A stretch of 64,000 bases of DNA, taken from the NCBI RefSeq assembly GCF_039555335.1, contig NC_092640.1, forward strand, positions 42,939,099 to 43,003,098. Direction: 5' to 3'. This stretch comes from Amphiura filiformis (Eukaryota > Echinodermata > Ophiuroidea > Amphilepidida > Amphiuridae). Both the position numbers and the translations under genes were made by a program. Under the pieces are notes generated by a model. That model saw nothing but the letters and a program-made list of their open reading frames with translations. It had not been told where the DNA came from and searched no databases. This document shows, one piece after another, positions 22,596 to 41,659 of the stretch; the stretch's first letter is position 1; every line of letters starts with the position of its first letter.

Positions 22596-23059
22596 GGGAA
22601 CAAACCAACAGTTCGATGATGTCCTATAAACGAAATTCCTTTCGTTGGAGGGAGGTTCAAAAACTTCGGGCCGATAACTGTTGTAAAAAAATAGTTCCAA
22701 CAACTGGGGTCAAAGTTGACCTTCCGGCTTCAATTTTTCAACATTTCACACTTTATTCCATGTAAGGAGGGATCGAGTCTAGTGAGGGGTCACCTTCTTA
22801 ACCCCTGGACACTACTGGTCATCTAACAGCATTTCTGATTGGTTGATAACTTGTAATGCTCATTTTAATTGCCAATTATGGCTATAGGCTTTAAACTATT
22901 TATGGTCAAAATTGCATTTGCAGATGATCTTACTAATACCCTCCTTGATTGGTTCAAAATTAGACACAATGTTCATTTTGGCCAATCGGCAGGTAGTTCT
23001 CATGGAGTTAACGAACGGACATTCGCTTATAGGACGTCGTCAAACTTTTGGTTTGTTCC
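22596..23059. mobile_element. Diverged foldback element
   Basis: Inverted arms of about 60 bp. The left (22596 onward) has GGAACAAACC and GATGTCCTATAA; the right (to 23059) has TTATAGGACGTCGTC and GGTTTGTTCC. A related GGAACAAACCAAAAG motif appears at 51680. Arms are about 80% alike by eye; boundaries are approximate. Confidence 0.5.
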
Positions 23060-23104
23060 TTGTAGATATATCAATCAAATGAAATGGAAAATATTTATAG
23101 TCCT

Positions 23105-23285
23105 TATACCTTCCTCGAGTCAGTCAAGTAAAATCAAATTATGAGATTTTCTCAAAAACTGTTCATTTTTGCAGGAATCTGTTATGCCAGTTGGATACTT
23201 CATTATATTTCGAGATACTTCATTATATTTCGAGATACAATAAAAAATAAAATGTAAATTACCGTACTGACTCGAGGAAGGTATA
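23105..23285. mobile_element. 181-bp MITE with perfect 20-bp inverted ends
   Basis: TATACCTTCCTCGAGTCAGT (23105-23124) and its exact complement at 23266-23285. The interior is AT-rich with a short direct repeat (ACTTCATTATATTTCGAGAT, twice near 23200-23236). Confidence 0.8.
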
Positions 23286-23546
23286 CAGACAGTGGTATGT
23301 ATATTATTAATGTATTATATAACATCCATGAACAATTTTTTGTTTAAGAAAGTACAGTTAACAAATATGAGAATGCTAAAAGCAAAGCATTCTGCACATA
23401 TGACGAAATTCATTATTATTTAAAAAGTAAAATTGAAACCACAAAGTTAAGTAATTATATCAAAAAGAAATGCTGTATACGAGTTGCACTTGATTCTTTC
23501 TTTATACCGTTTTAGGATTATATAAACCCATCCTATATACAGTAAC

Positions 23547-24081
23547 TAAACTGAGCTCAAAAAGAAACTTATAATTTTTCACAAGGTCATATCTTGAAAT
23601 CCTGTCCATCAAATTGAACCAAAATTACACACAGGTTTACTTCAATACTCTACTCTTAACACATGTCAGTAACCAAGCAGTTATCCAACTGACACAACAG
23701 CAAAATGCACTGACATGGGACAGCTTCCTGGACCACATTCACAGCCCAGCCCTGTTTCATGAAAAAAGTGTATGAAAAGCAGAAAGCAGCACCGTTTTAT
23801 CATCTGTGCAAGGATCTTGTGTGCATTCTCACAGATTTTTTGTCCTGGGTGCCAAATGTTGGGCTGTGAAAGTGAAGGAAGTCCAGGAAGCTGTCCCATG
23901 ACAGTGCATTTTGCTGTTGTGTCAGTTGGATAATTGCTTGGTTACTGACATGTGTTTTGAGTAGAGTATTAAAGTAATCCTGTGTGTAATTTTGGTTAAT
24001 TTTGATTGACACTATTTTAAGATATGACCTTGTGATTCACAAGTTGTACAAAATTATAAGTTTCTTTTTGAGCTCAGTTTA
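23547..24081. mobile_element. Foldback element with ~200-bp arms
   Basis: Ends TAAACTGAGCTCAAAAAG and CTTTTTGAGCTCAGTTTA. Matching blocks include ACACATGTCAGTAACCAAGC near 23660 with GCTTGGTTACTGACATGTGT near 23936, and GACAGCTTCCTGGAC near 23719 with GTCCAGGAAGCTGTC near 23881. The loop is about 150 bp. Short frames inside are mirror images of each other and not genes. Confidence 0.8.
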
Positions 24082-24096
24082 TAAAGGAATATCATA

Positions 24097-24864
24097 CCGC
24101 CAAACAGAAAACGTTTAAATGTCGGGTTATATAAAGGGTATAAAACGTTTCTGTAAACGTTTTTGATTTTTGAAAACTAGCAGCAAAACATCTTAACGTA
24201 ATTTTATTTAGGCCTAGGCCTATGCGTTGACAAAATGTTTGTCAAAAGTATTTTACAATGACATTTTGACAACATTTTTAAAATGTTGTAGGCCTACTTT
24301 GTGTTTTTCTTATAAAACCTGACATTTAGATGTTTATTTGAAAAAGTAATCATAACTTACCTAGGAACAGTATATTTATATCGCCAGACATAAGGCTTTA
24401 TATATTTAAGTACATCAAAATCTAGATTCAATTTTTGGCCGATTTTCTGCAAATTGGTGGATGGGCACCAGTTGTGGTAGTTTTTAATAAATAACCCATC
24501 AAACACAAACATGCTTTTAAAAACGCTATAAACAGGTTATAAACGAGTTTTGGTTTCGGTCAAAACGATAACATTTAAATATCGGGTTAGATAAAGGTCA
24601 TAAACCCATACACATTTTAACACGTTTTATTTGAAAAAACAACAACACTGCAACAACATTTTAGAAATGTTGTCGTGAAATAGTTTTTGGCAAACATTTT
24701 TGCAAAATATTTTGCCAATACTTAAAAACCATTTTGTTCAAATGTTTTGCAGGAAGTTTTCAAATTTTGTTATTTTTTTAATGCTATTAAAATGTTTTAT
24801 ACCCTTTATAATACCATTTCCCGATATTTAAACACTTTTTTGTAAAATGTTTCGTGTTTGCTGG
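24097..24864. mobile_element. 768-bp non-autonomous DNA transposon
   Basis: Left end CCGCCAAACAGAAAACG; right end complement CCAGCAAACACGAAACATT. The subterminal blocks (ATATAAAGGGTATAAAACGT on the left, complement of TTTATACCCTTTATAATACC on the right) also pair. Its start is within 16 bp of the preceding foldback. No transposase. Confidence 0.65.
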
Positions 24865-25507
24865 GAAGTCGTTAACCTCGTTTTAGCAGTTGTCAAGAAT
24901 GAGGTGAAATTTTTAGTGAAATCGTACAGAAATTACATTTAGAAAATGGAAAACTTGTTAGATCTTGGGACATAAAAAATTTGAATGATTTTTATAAAGT
25001 ATCAATTAAAACATTTCTCTTAACTGAACACATAATGGCATGTTGCACAACGCTGTTATCCGAAATTCGTATGAGTGGCGAAAACTCTTACCGGTGATCC
25101 GAAATATTATTGAACTGCGTCGATTGTCGATAGTTAAATATGATTCAGATTCAACACAGATACCATTGATGATTTGTTTGACATAACTTTAAAACTATTA
25201 TACAATTACAAAATATTATAAAAAGTATTAAAATGCCCGGAAATAATTAGCGAGAGCACGCGCACAGCGCAATGCTAAATCCAGCGCCATTTTCCAGATC
25301 AAATTGAAATGGAGTCAATCCAATCACATTGATTGAATTTTTGTTACAAGTTTACAAAGTAATACTGTTTTTAAAGTCGTGGACAAATAAAATCTTTGGT
25401 TCTCCCTTTTCACATTCTTAAATTAATTAAATATCAAAATATAGTATAAAAAATGAAAAATTAGAGTAAAAATCAAACGGGATCAACCACGCCGGCGATA
25501 TCTTGTT
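24865..25507. other. Region downstream of the tetraspanin stop
   Basis: AT-rich; may include the 3' UTR of the minus-strand gene. No clear poly(A) signal was located by eye and no other gene is seen. Confidence 0.4.
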
Positions 25508-33286
<7,779 letters not shown>

Positions 33287-34130
33287 TCTTTGATGCGATT
33301 AAAGAGCAGCAGACCAAAGATGTGTTAAGATTTTAAAATCATCAAAATACTCCAAATCATCTGTTGTTGTGATGTTGTCTATTATTTACTCAACATTTTG
33401 TTTATCTCATCATATCAGCATCAAATGTAAAATGTATACCAATGATTTTAGCACATTACACGTATTCTATCAAACCACGATCAAACCCATGAAAGTAAAT
33501 AAAACATAGAACTCAGTTGTGAAGGACACATGCTAAATTTTCCTATTACTAATGCATATTAATAATGCACGGGTCAATATTCTTTAGAAAGTAGCTAGTT
33601 ATTATTGATCTGTTCAATACCTGTTTGCTCAAGCTTACCAATTCTTTATCAGAGTTGGCAAAACTTTTTGATTTGTCACTAAAGCACCCAAGCGCAGCTG
33701 AAAAAGCGCCCGATTTTACTGTAATCGCTCTTTAGTTTTGTAACTATAATGGTTTCACTTAAAAGCAAGGTCTGGCAAAAATACGGCAATAACATGTACA
33801 TGTATACTTCGTGATAAACTTCAAGTTCTCAACAAATTTGGCAAAGATCTGACAGAAATCGTCCCAAAAAGCCCAAACGAGCGCTTAATCCCAACCTCGG
33901 AAACACTCTTCCTAAAACAGATTAACAATCCAGACAATAAAGAGTGGTTTGTGACGTATTGGTAATAACAATGAGCTGAGTGGTTGTGGAATACCTGTCT
34001 TGTGACGTCATTCAGGAACTTCCCGGTTTCTTGCCGATTTAAGATTTCATTTTAGTGAGTGGATGGAGGTGGTAATTCTCCATTTATTTTCTAATATTAA
34101 TATATAGGCCTACCTAGCCCTCCGTGTGCA
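33287..34130. other. Upstream flank of the tetraspanin gene
   Basis: Probably holds the 5' UTR and promoter of the minus-strand gene. No TATA box or start site can be fixed by eye. No other gene is seen. Confidence 0.35.
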
Positions 34131-34505
34131 GCCCGGGGGGGGTACTCAGTACAAATGACCATACGGGGACGTGCCGCAAACATGGGTAGCATTTTCAGCC
34201 TTCTGGTATATCAATGACCCCTTTTTCAAAGCCTATTTTGGTATATGAATGGGTCATTTTATCAAAATTTTCTCAAATTTTTCGGAAAACAGCCCAATTT
34301 TTCCTTAATCTAGCCAAAATTTTCAAAATTTTCGGGAAAATTTGTAAAATCTAAGACAATTTTTGTTAAATTCGGCCGAAGATTTTGACTTTTGGTATAT
34401 CAATGGGTCCAAATTTCTTGAAAAATTGGTATATTTATGGGTCTACTTCCAAAATCTCAGCGGCACGTCCCTACCAAAACCAAACTTGAGTACCCCCCCC
34501 GGGGT
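34131..34505. mobile_element. 375-bp MITE with poly-G/C ends
   Basis: Ends CCCGGGGGGGGTACTCA and TGAGTACCCCCCCCGGG. Subterminal GGGGACGTGCCGC pairs with GCGGCACGTCCC. The interior repeats TTTTGGTATATCAATGGGTC-like phrases. Confidence 0.78.
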
Positions 34506-34927
34506 GTGCAGACACTGTGGAAAATGTATACTTCCTGTATCTATTGCTGAATGAGTATTCATGAAGTAATTATCTATTGCTGATATGGGTGTTGATGAAC
34601 TAGTTATCAGGCGGCGAGTGGCATGATGGTCGGGGAGAGCCGGCAAAACCGCTCAGCCGTATGGCATTTTCCCGGCATTTTCCCATACACTCGGTTAGTT
34701 TTGTAGGGTTCATTATCGGACCCAACGGTTTTAGCTTGTATTAATATTATTTATTAACATAGGCCTACTTGTTTGTGATATTTTAAGCGTTTTAAAATTT
34801 CAAAATAATCCCATTCAATTACACGGTTGACAACGAAAATGTACTGAATTTAGAGAATGCACAGCGTCCACCACCTGCTAGTTATCTACTGATATTGATA
34901 AATAAAATAAAATGCACTTTCCACTTC

Positions 34928-35146
34928 CTAGGGGACCGTTCACAAACACTTGTAAGGGGGGCCTGATGCAAAAAGGGGGGCCCCGAAATTTTTTGACCCT
35001 CCTAAGGGGGGGGGCCTGAAAAAATTGACCACAAATTTTCCTGGAAAAATTGAGTTTATATGCTATGGACTTGACCCATAATTTTCATGTCAAAAGGGGG
35101 GGCCTGAATTTTTGAGGTCTGTAAAGTGTTTGTGAACGCCCCCTAG
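34928..35146. mobile_element. 219-bp MITE
   Basis: Ends CCTAGGGGACCGTTCACAAA and TTTGTGAACGCCCCCTAGG form imperfect inverted repeats, continuing CACTT/AAGTG. The interior is G-rich (AAGGGGGGGCCTGA, three times). Confidence 0.75.
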
Positions 35147-35568
35147 GCGCGGTTTGTTAAAAATTAGTATTGTGTGCTTTTCATTTCCCAGACGGCGGCG
35201 CTTTTCTTTCGGGTTTAGCAATGTGTCAAATGGTGGTCAAATTCCTCTTTCTGGGTGCACTTTTATCACAAATCTAGCAATGTGTTCCTTTCACATCCTG
35301 GATACGCATGCAAATATGTAAATCTAACAAGTATCTTGTCAATTCATTTAGAGGCGCACTTTTATTACAAATCTAGGAATGCACGTGCTTTGCATTTTCC
35401 GGGTGCAATTTGCGCTTACCTATTCCTAACTGTGCGCTCTCCATGGAAAAGTCTTGCAATGATTGTTTTCCATTTTATGGTACACTATAAATCTTGCAAA
35501 GTGCGTTTTACAATTTCCTAGAAGCAATTATATTTTCAATACAAATCCTGCAATTTGTACTTTCCATA

Positions 35569-36035
35569 CACTGCAAAAATTGTGTCTATCATGAAGACAT
35601 GTCTTCAGAAGACATGTCTTAATTTAGCGTCTTTGTGCAAGTCACATATCATAACCACATATCTTGTGGTTAGTCATGACTTTATGCATATGAGTCATGT
35701 CTAGTTTAGAGACATAGGAAATTACGATAAGACACGACTCGAAGCATTAGTGACTTGTTAGAAGTCACTTATTCAATAATGTGTCTTTAATTAGGACATG
35801 AAGTAAGACATGTCCCATTCTAATCCTATAATTAAGACATGACTTAAGGCTAGCTACATACTTTGTTGATGTCTTGTAGCTAGTCATGTCTTGGATAAGA
35901 ACATAGCTCAAAGTCCTGTCTTTCCACAAGCCATGTCTCCATGCAAGACATGACTTGCATAAGGACATGGCTAAAAGTGGCTTCAAAGTCGCGTCTTAAA
36001 ATAGTGTCCTCAGGTAAGACACAATTTTTGCAGTG
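35569..36035. mobile_element. 467-bp MITE inside the 47-bp array
   Basis: Ends CACTGCAAAAATTGTGTCT and AGACACAATTTTTGCAGTG are exact inverted repeats, flanked by TA on both sides. The interior is packed with AGACATG/CATGTCT motifs (such as GAAGACATGTCTTC) in both orientations. Confidence 0.85.
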
Positions 36036-36171
36036 TAGGTGCACTTTTATTATAAATCTAGCAGTGTCCACTCCATTTTTTCACTTTTATTACAAATCTA
36101 GCAATGTGTGTTTTCTTTTATTAGAAATCTATATGTGCGCTTTCTACTTCATGGGTGTACTTTTATTATAA

Positions 36172-36415
36172 ACGAATGAATCTTTATTTCCATGATAAAA
36201 TAAAAAACAAAATTCATTAGAATTACACATCTATATATATTATGTTGAGGAGGAGATGATCGAAAGACCAATAAAGCCAGCATTGATCGTCGCCTTTCAG
36301 AACTAAATTAAAACAACAGCAAAAAACAAATTATATAGCCTATTATATTAAGCCTACCACACAAGAACAAAAACGGAGCTCCAAAAATTAGTCATAACAT
36401 GTTGAGATGAAATCT
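36172..36415. repeat. Dispersed-repeat insert in the 47-bp array
   Basis: About 240 bp unlike the array. On the minus strand it ends GGAAATAAAGATTCATTC, resembling a retroelement 3' end. Class unknown. Confidence 0.35.
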
Positions 36416-37745
36416 ATCAATGTGTGCTTTCCACTCGTGTACTTTTATTACAAATTTAGTAATGTACGCTTCCACTTCCTGGATGTACTTTTATTATAAA
36501 TCTAGCAATGTGCGCTTTGCACTTTCTGTGTGCACTTTTGTTACAAATCTAGCAGTGTACGCTTTCCACTTCCTGGGTGCTCTTTTATTACAAATATAGC
36601 AATGTATACTTTCCACTCCCTGGGTATACTTTTATTACAAATCTAGCAACGTACGCTTCCACTTCCTGGGTGCACTTTTATTATAAATCTAGCAAATATG
36701 TACGCTTTCCACTTCCTGTGTGCATTTTTATTACAATTCTAGCAATGTAGGCCTACGCCTCCACTTTCTGTGTGCACTTTTATTATAAATCTAGCAATGT
36801 GCGCTTTGCACTTTCTGTGTGCACTTTTGTTACAAATCTAGCAGTGTACGCTTTCCACTTCCTGGGTGCTCTTTTATTACAAATATAGCAATGTATACTT
36901 TCCACTCCCTGGGTATACTTTTATTACAAATCTAGCAACGTACGCTTCCACTTCCTGGGTGCACTTTTATTATACATCTAGCAATGTACGCTTTCCACTT
37001 CCTGTGTGCATTTTTATTACAAATCTAGCAATGTACGCCTCCACTTTCTGTGTGCACTTTTCTTACAAATCTAGTAATGCACGATTTCCACTTTCTGTGT
37101 GCACTTTTCTTACAAATCTAGCAATGTGCGCTTTCCACTTCCTGGGTGCACGTTTATTACAAATCTAGCAATGTACGCTTCCACTGCACTTTTATTACAA
37201 ATCTAGCAGTGCGCGATTTCCACTTTATGTGTGCATTTTTATTACAAATCTAGCGATGTACGCTTTCCACTTCCTGGGTGCACTTTTATTACAAATCTAG
37301 CAATGTACACTTTCTACTCCTTGGGTGTACTTTAAACACAAATCTATCAATGTACGCTTCCACTTCATGGGTGCATTTTGCAAATCTAGCAATGTGAGTA
37401 TTCCACTCCCTGGGTGCACTTTTATTACAAATCTAGCAATGTACACTTTCCACTTCCAAGGGGCACTTTTATTATAAATCTAGCAATGTGTGCTTTCCAC
37501 TTCCAGGGTGTACGTTTATACAAATCTAGCAATGTGTGCTTTCCCCTCCTTTGGTACACTTTTAACTCTATAGCAATGTGCAATTTCTACTCCCTGTGTG
37601 AACTTTTATTACGAATTTATGATATGTCTGATTTCCATAACCATGGGTGCACTTATAGTATCACAACTCAATATGCGTGTTTTCTGGTGTAATTTTATGA
37701 AAATCTTGCAATGTGCGCTTTCCACTTCCTGGGTTCACGTTTAAT

Positions 37746-38345
37746 AAACTTCACGTGAACATAGTGTCATTGCACTTACAAACTTGAGTTCCAATTGTCA
37801 AAAACATGAAAAAGTCTAACACAACATATAGGACTTCTGATGATGATGATGTGTGTCACACATAGAAAATCCAAGGTTATTTGAAATTGTTGTGGTGAAA
37901 GTCATGATTTTAAAGAAGTTAAGATGGAGCTATGTCGTATTATTCTGAATAAGCAACTAGAGTTCTGCCCTTCAAATAAAGCTTTTAACAATTGGAATGG
38001 ATATGTTAGTAACTCTATCTTATTTTCTAACTATTTTCAAAATCATTTTGTCCCCTAAAATTCTCCAATGCAACGTTTTAAAATAGCTGCCATTGGATTT
38101 AGCGCCTTTTGGAACAAAAAATTATTATTTTCTTTTATAGTTATTGTTTTTGTCTTCGCACGTGGGAGGTTAAAGAGATTTGCAATTATTTTTTAAAGAT
38201 ATCCAAAGAATTGTTAGAACTATTCTAGTGGTCCAATGTTATAAGATTGGCAAGGTCACTGCTACTCTTAGGAATATCTGCAATTGAATTTTACATAAAG
38301 CAGCCGTTGGATTTAGCGCCTTTTGGAAACAAACTCTTCATTATT
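37746..38345. other. Unassigned sequence
   Basis: AT-rich. The phrase 'CCATTGGATTTAGCGCCTTTTGG' type block occurs twice (near 38090 and 38304), a short local duplication. No gene seen. Confidence 0.4.
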
Positions 38346-39018
38346 ATAGCCATAGTGCAGGTGTGCTATCTACTGAAGATAGCACACAGCAAATGTATTC
38401 ATAGTGCAGGTGTGCTATCTACTGAAGATAACACACAGCAAATATAGCCATGGGGCAGGTGTGCTATCTACTGAAGATAACACACAGCAAATATAGCCAT
38501 GGGGCAGGTGTGCTATCTACTGAAGATAACACACAGCAAATATAGCCATGGGCAGGTGTGCTATCTACTGAAGATAACACACAGCAAATATAGCCATGGG
38601 GCAGGTGTGCTATCTACTGAAGATAACACACAGCAAATATAGCCATGGGGTAGGTGTGCTATCACTGAAGATAATACACAGCAAATATAGCCATGGGGCA
38701 GGTGTGCTATCTACTGAAGATAACACACAGCAAATATAGCCATGGGGCAGGTGTGCTATCTACTGAAGATAACACACAGCAAATATAGCCATGGGGCAGG
38801 TGTGCTATCTACTGAAGATAACACACAGCAAATATAGCCATGGGGCAGGTGTGCTATCTACTGAAGATAACACACAGCAAATATAGCCATGGGGCAGGTG
38901 TGCTATCTACTGAAAATAACACACAGCAAATGTATCCACAGGGTATGTGTGTTATCTACTGAAGATAACGTTAACACAGAGCAAATATAGCCACAGGGCA
39001 ACTGTGCTGAAGATAACT
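38346..39018 (+). repeat. 49-bp hairpin minisatellite, array 1
   Basis: About 13 copies of a 49-bp unit (TAGCCATGGGGCAGGTGTGC, TATCTACTGAAGATAACACA, CAGCAAATA). Each unit holds an inverted repeat GTGTGCTATCT-actga-AGATAACACAC. It is very homogeneous in the middle, with diverged edge copies. Confidence 0.94.
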
Positions 39019-39486
39019 TTACCCAATTAAAAAGGTTCATATCTCAAAATTGAAAAGCCTGCTGCAAATTGTTTTCACTTATTCGTAAAGAACATTTTCT
39101 TTAGAGTATTTGGTGAAAAAACTATCCAAAAATTAAAAACGTGACGGTAGTTGTAAATCAAAGAGTCCAAATTAACTTTGTCCACGCGAAGGGCTACTAC
39201 TAGCTGACGCGTCGCATCACTTGCAATGGCGAGTTCGATAAAGAATGAGAACCACTCAGTATACGCACAAATTTGTTCAGCAATTTTATATAACACAATC
39301 ATATAAATCTAAATCAAACATGAAAAATTTAAATGTCAAGCTATGATATATTTCGTCATGATATGCAGCTTTCACGCTGCAAAGATAAACACAATTCTCT
39401 TATGCGCAAAGCAATTGTAACCTCAGACCTGATTTGTTGTCATTATGAAATGTTATCTACAAGAAAGTTTGAAGTTATTGAACTTA

Positions 39487-39816
39487 TTACGTTCGTGGTA
39501 TGTTCGGCAAATTGTTGCGTCGACAACTGACTCTGGGGTTAGCTGCAAGTTCTCTTTGAACCGCTGCAATATTTTCAGCTGAACGGCCAGTTCTTGGACG
39601 TCCGCTCCGTGCTTTGCATCTATTCATCACACTTCCGAGGCTGTGAAAGTTGTTCGTATTTAGAGTTATGGTAGGTTTCGGTGGGATCTTACGTTCGGGA
39701 AACGAATCCGAAATTGACGCTGCACTACCAAAAAAATTTCTGTTCTTAACTAAGTATACCTCTGCCATAAAGGTCCTCTCTTGTGTTGTGAATTGCTTGA
39801 TCTTATCACCTTGCAA
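39487..39816 (-). pseudogene. Transposase N-terminal fragment (DUF4817-type HTH, mariner/Tc1-like)
   Basis: A 109-codon frame reads FTTQERTFMAEVYLVKN, then NFHSLGSVMNRCKARSGRPR, then ENIAAVQRELAANPRVSCRR and ends near LPNIPRT. This is the helix-turn-helix, GRPR-linker, second helix arrangement seen at the N-terminus of mariner/Tc1-related transposases and DUF4817 proteins. The DDE catalytic domain that should follow is absent: the frame stops and neighbouring frames show nothing related. No inverted ends were found around it. It is a decayed fragment; family assignment is from remembered motif similarity. Confidence 0.6.
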
Positions 39817-40231
39817 ACCTATATATATTTAGAAATAAGCCACGCAGTCACAAAATGCACGAAGGCCTATTTAAAATTCAAATATTGCACCAGATGAAAC
39901 CTTTGTAATTGTGTAATTTTTATGCTAATTGTTGGTCAATGACAGGAGTGAAGTTCGAGTACATGACAAGTAAATGGGGGTTAAAATCGATTGTTTTTCT
40001 TTCATGCATGTAAAACAATCATCACTTTTTAAAGATAAGCCAAAACGTGTTTACCAATTACATGTATGACTGACGCATGTATGCCGTCCTCCTAGCAATC
40101 GGACACATACCATTGAATTACGTGTGGACAAAGTGATTTTTGACCCTCGGACGTAAAACTAGCACCATTTTCTTAATTTTGTTTCTTTTGCTTTCATTTC
40201 TTCATCACACTACTTTTAGAAATATATACAT

Positions 40232-41614
40232 CAGGGGTGCAAATTGTGATTTCTTCCTCAGGAGCAAGGTTTTTAGGCACAAGATTTCCTCAATCATACG
40301 AGACATAAAATAGGTTTGTTATGCATTTCGAACGATGAGAATGGCAACATAGGATGTTTTTAAAGAGACTCTACATGTAAAGTCTTCGAACTTTAAAAAA
40401 AGGGCTCTATTTGGGAAAGTGTGCAAAAAAAAATTCAGTATTTTATACTAGTTTGGCCCATGATTGGTGTGAATTTTGCTGGAACACAGGCTCCTTTCCA
40501 TTTCTTTTCCTTTGCCCTTCCCTCCCCGATTTTCTCTTTCAATTTTTGTCAGAAAAAGCACTTTTCTCTTTCATCTTTTTGTCACTCTGCCCCTCAGGCC
40601 TCCTTCTGATAACTTTTCCTTATGAAGAAACTCCACCTCTTTTTTTGCGTTTTGTCTTTCTTCTTCGAAGTGTTCATTTGAAATATCATTTGAAAGGTAC
40701 AAAGATTGAATTACTACGGCACTAGCATCTGTTTGCAGCATGCCCTTAGTTTTAACTTCCTCATTTTTACATCAATAGGGAATCAAATTTGCATATCATG
40801 TTCAAGTAGTTTGATTTGGCCTTCTCTATTTCTTTCCCTTTAATTTCCCCAAATCGTACTGGTTAGTAGGAGCCACTTGCTGATCCTTGTATCTCCATTT
40901 CTGTTACCATGGTTGGTTACTACCTTTTTATGTTTACCTCTTTTACATTAAAATGTCTCACTATCCTTTAGAACTTGTTCAGTGCTTTATGTTCACTTTT
41001 TAAATTCCCTCATAATTTTCCAGGTCGTCACTTCCTCACTATCACTTTAATATGATTTTTTAGCATTGATACACTGAATTCCTTTATGACTTCTTTTTTT
41101 CCATACAATCCTCATTGCCTTAACTTTATAAATTTCCTCAGATATGTGCTCTATTACCACCTGTACCTGCCTTCACACAACTTCTTTTTTTCCTGTTAAA
41201 TTGCATTGAATACCTCCTCTGATGATAAATTGTAAATTTCCTCAAATATGCATTGTTACCCATATCCACAATCTAACACCAACACATTCTTCTTTTAATA
41301 CTGAAGTCTCTTATTTCTTGAATAATCATGTGAATTCCTCAATTATGCACTTGTCTTCCTCTCTTCCATTCAGTAGCTTCACTGCTTCACCTATTAATTT
41401 ATTATCTTTTGCTGATACCTGTTTCCCTCTTCTACCTCATCCTTTACCTCTTTTTCTGTCCTCTTTCCCTCTTCCTCTCCTCATTTCTTTTTCTTCTCCC
41501 TTCCTCGTTTTTCCTCGCTTTCTTTTTTTCTTCTCAAGACATTATTTCCTCAATAATTTTGACTGTCATTTCCTAGGAGCGGTGCTCCCCGCTCCCGCAC
41601 AATTTGCATCCCTG
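40232..41614. mobile_element. 1.38-kb non-autonomous hAT-type element
   Basis: Ends CAGGGGTGCAAATTGTG and CACAATTTGCATCCCTG (16 of 17 pair), flanked by exact 8-bp duplications ATATACAT (40224-40231 and 41615-41622). CAGGG ends with an 8-bp duplication define hAT. The interior is strongly pyrimidine-rich and repeats TTTCCTCA-like phrases; the open frames there (for example 40411-40725 and 41222-41626) are low-complexity and have no transposase similarity. Confidence 0.85.
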
Positions 41615-41659
41615 ATATACATTTAGAATATGTAACAATATCATGAACAGCTCTTCTAC

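Larger units (their letters stand above)
35222..37745 (+). repeat. 47-bp minisatellite array (degenerate)
   Basis: Unit CTTTTATTACAAATCTAGCA plus ATGTACGCTTTCCACTTCCTGGGTGCA. About 35 recognisable copies in 35222-35566 and 36038-37745, with a MITE (35569-36035) and an unrelated insert (about 36172-36415) inside. Sequence 36490-36660 recurs at about 36790-36955, a recent multi-unit duplication. Apparent short proteins (FYYKSSNV repeats) are artefacts. Confidence 0.88.

Noticed and set aside
23681-24012. Two overlapping minus-strand ORFs near 23,700-24,000
   Set aside because: They lie in the two arms of a foldback element and mirror each other.
37100-37700. ORFs of FYYKSSNV repeats
   Set aside because: Products of the 47-bp minisatellite.
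40411-41626. Plus-strand ORFs rich in Phe, Leu, Ser and Pro
   Set aside because: Low-complexity translation of the pyrimidine-rich interior of the hAT-type element.
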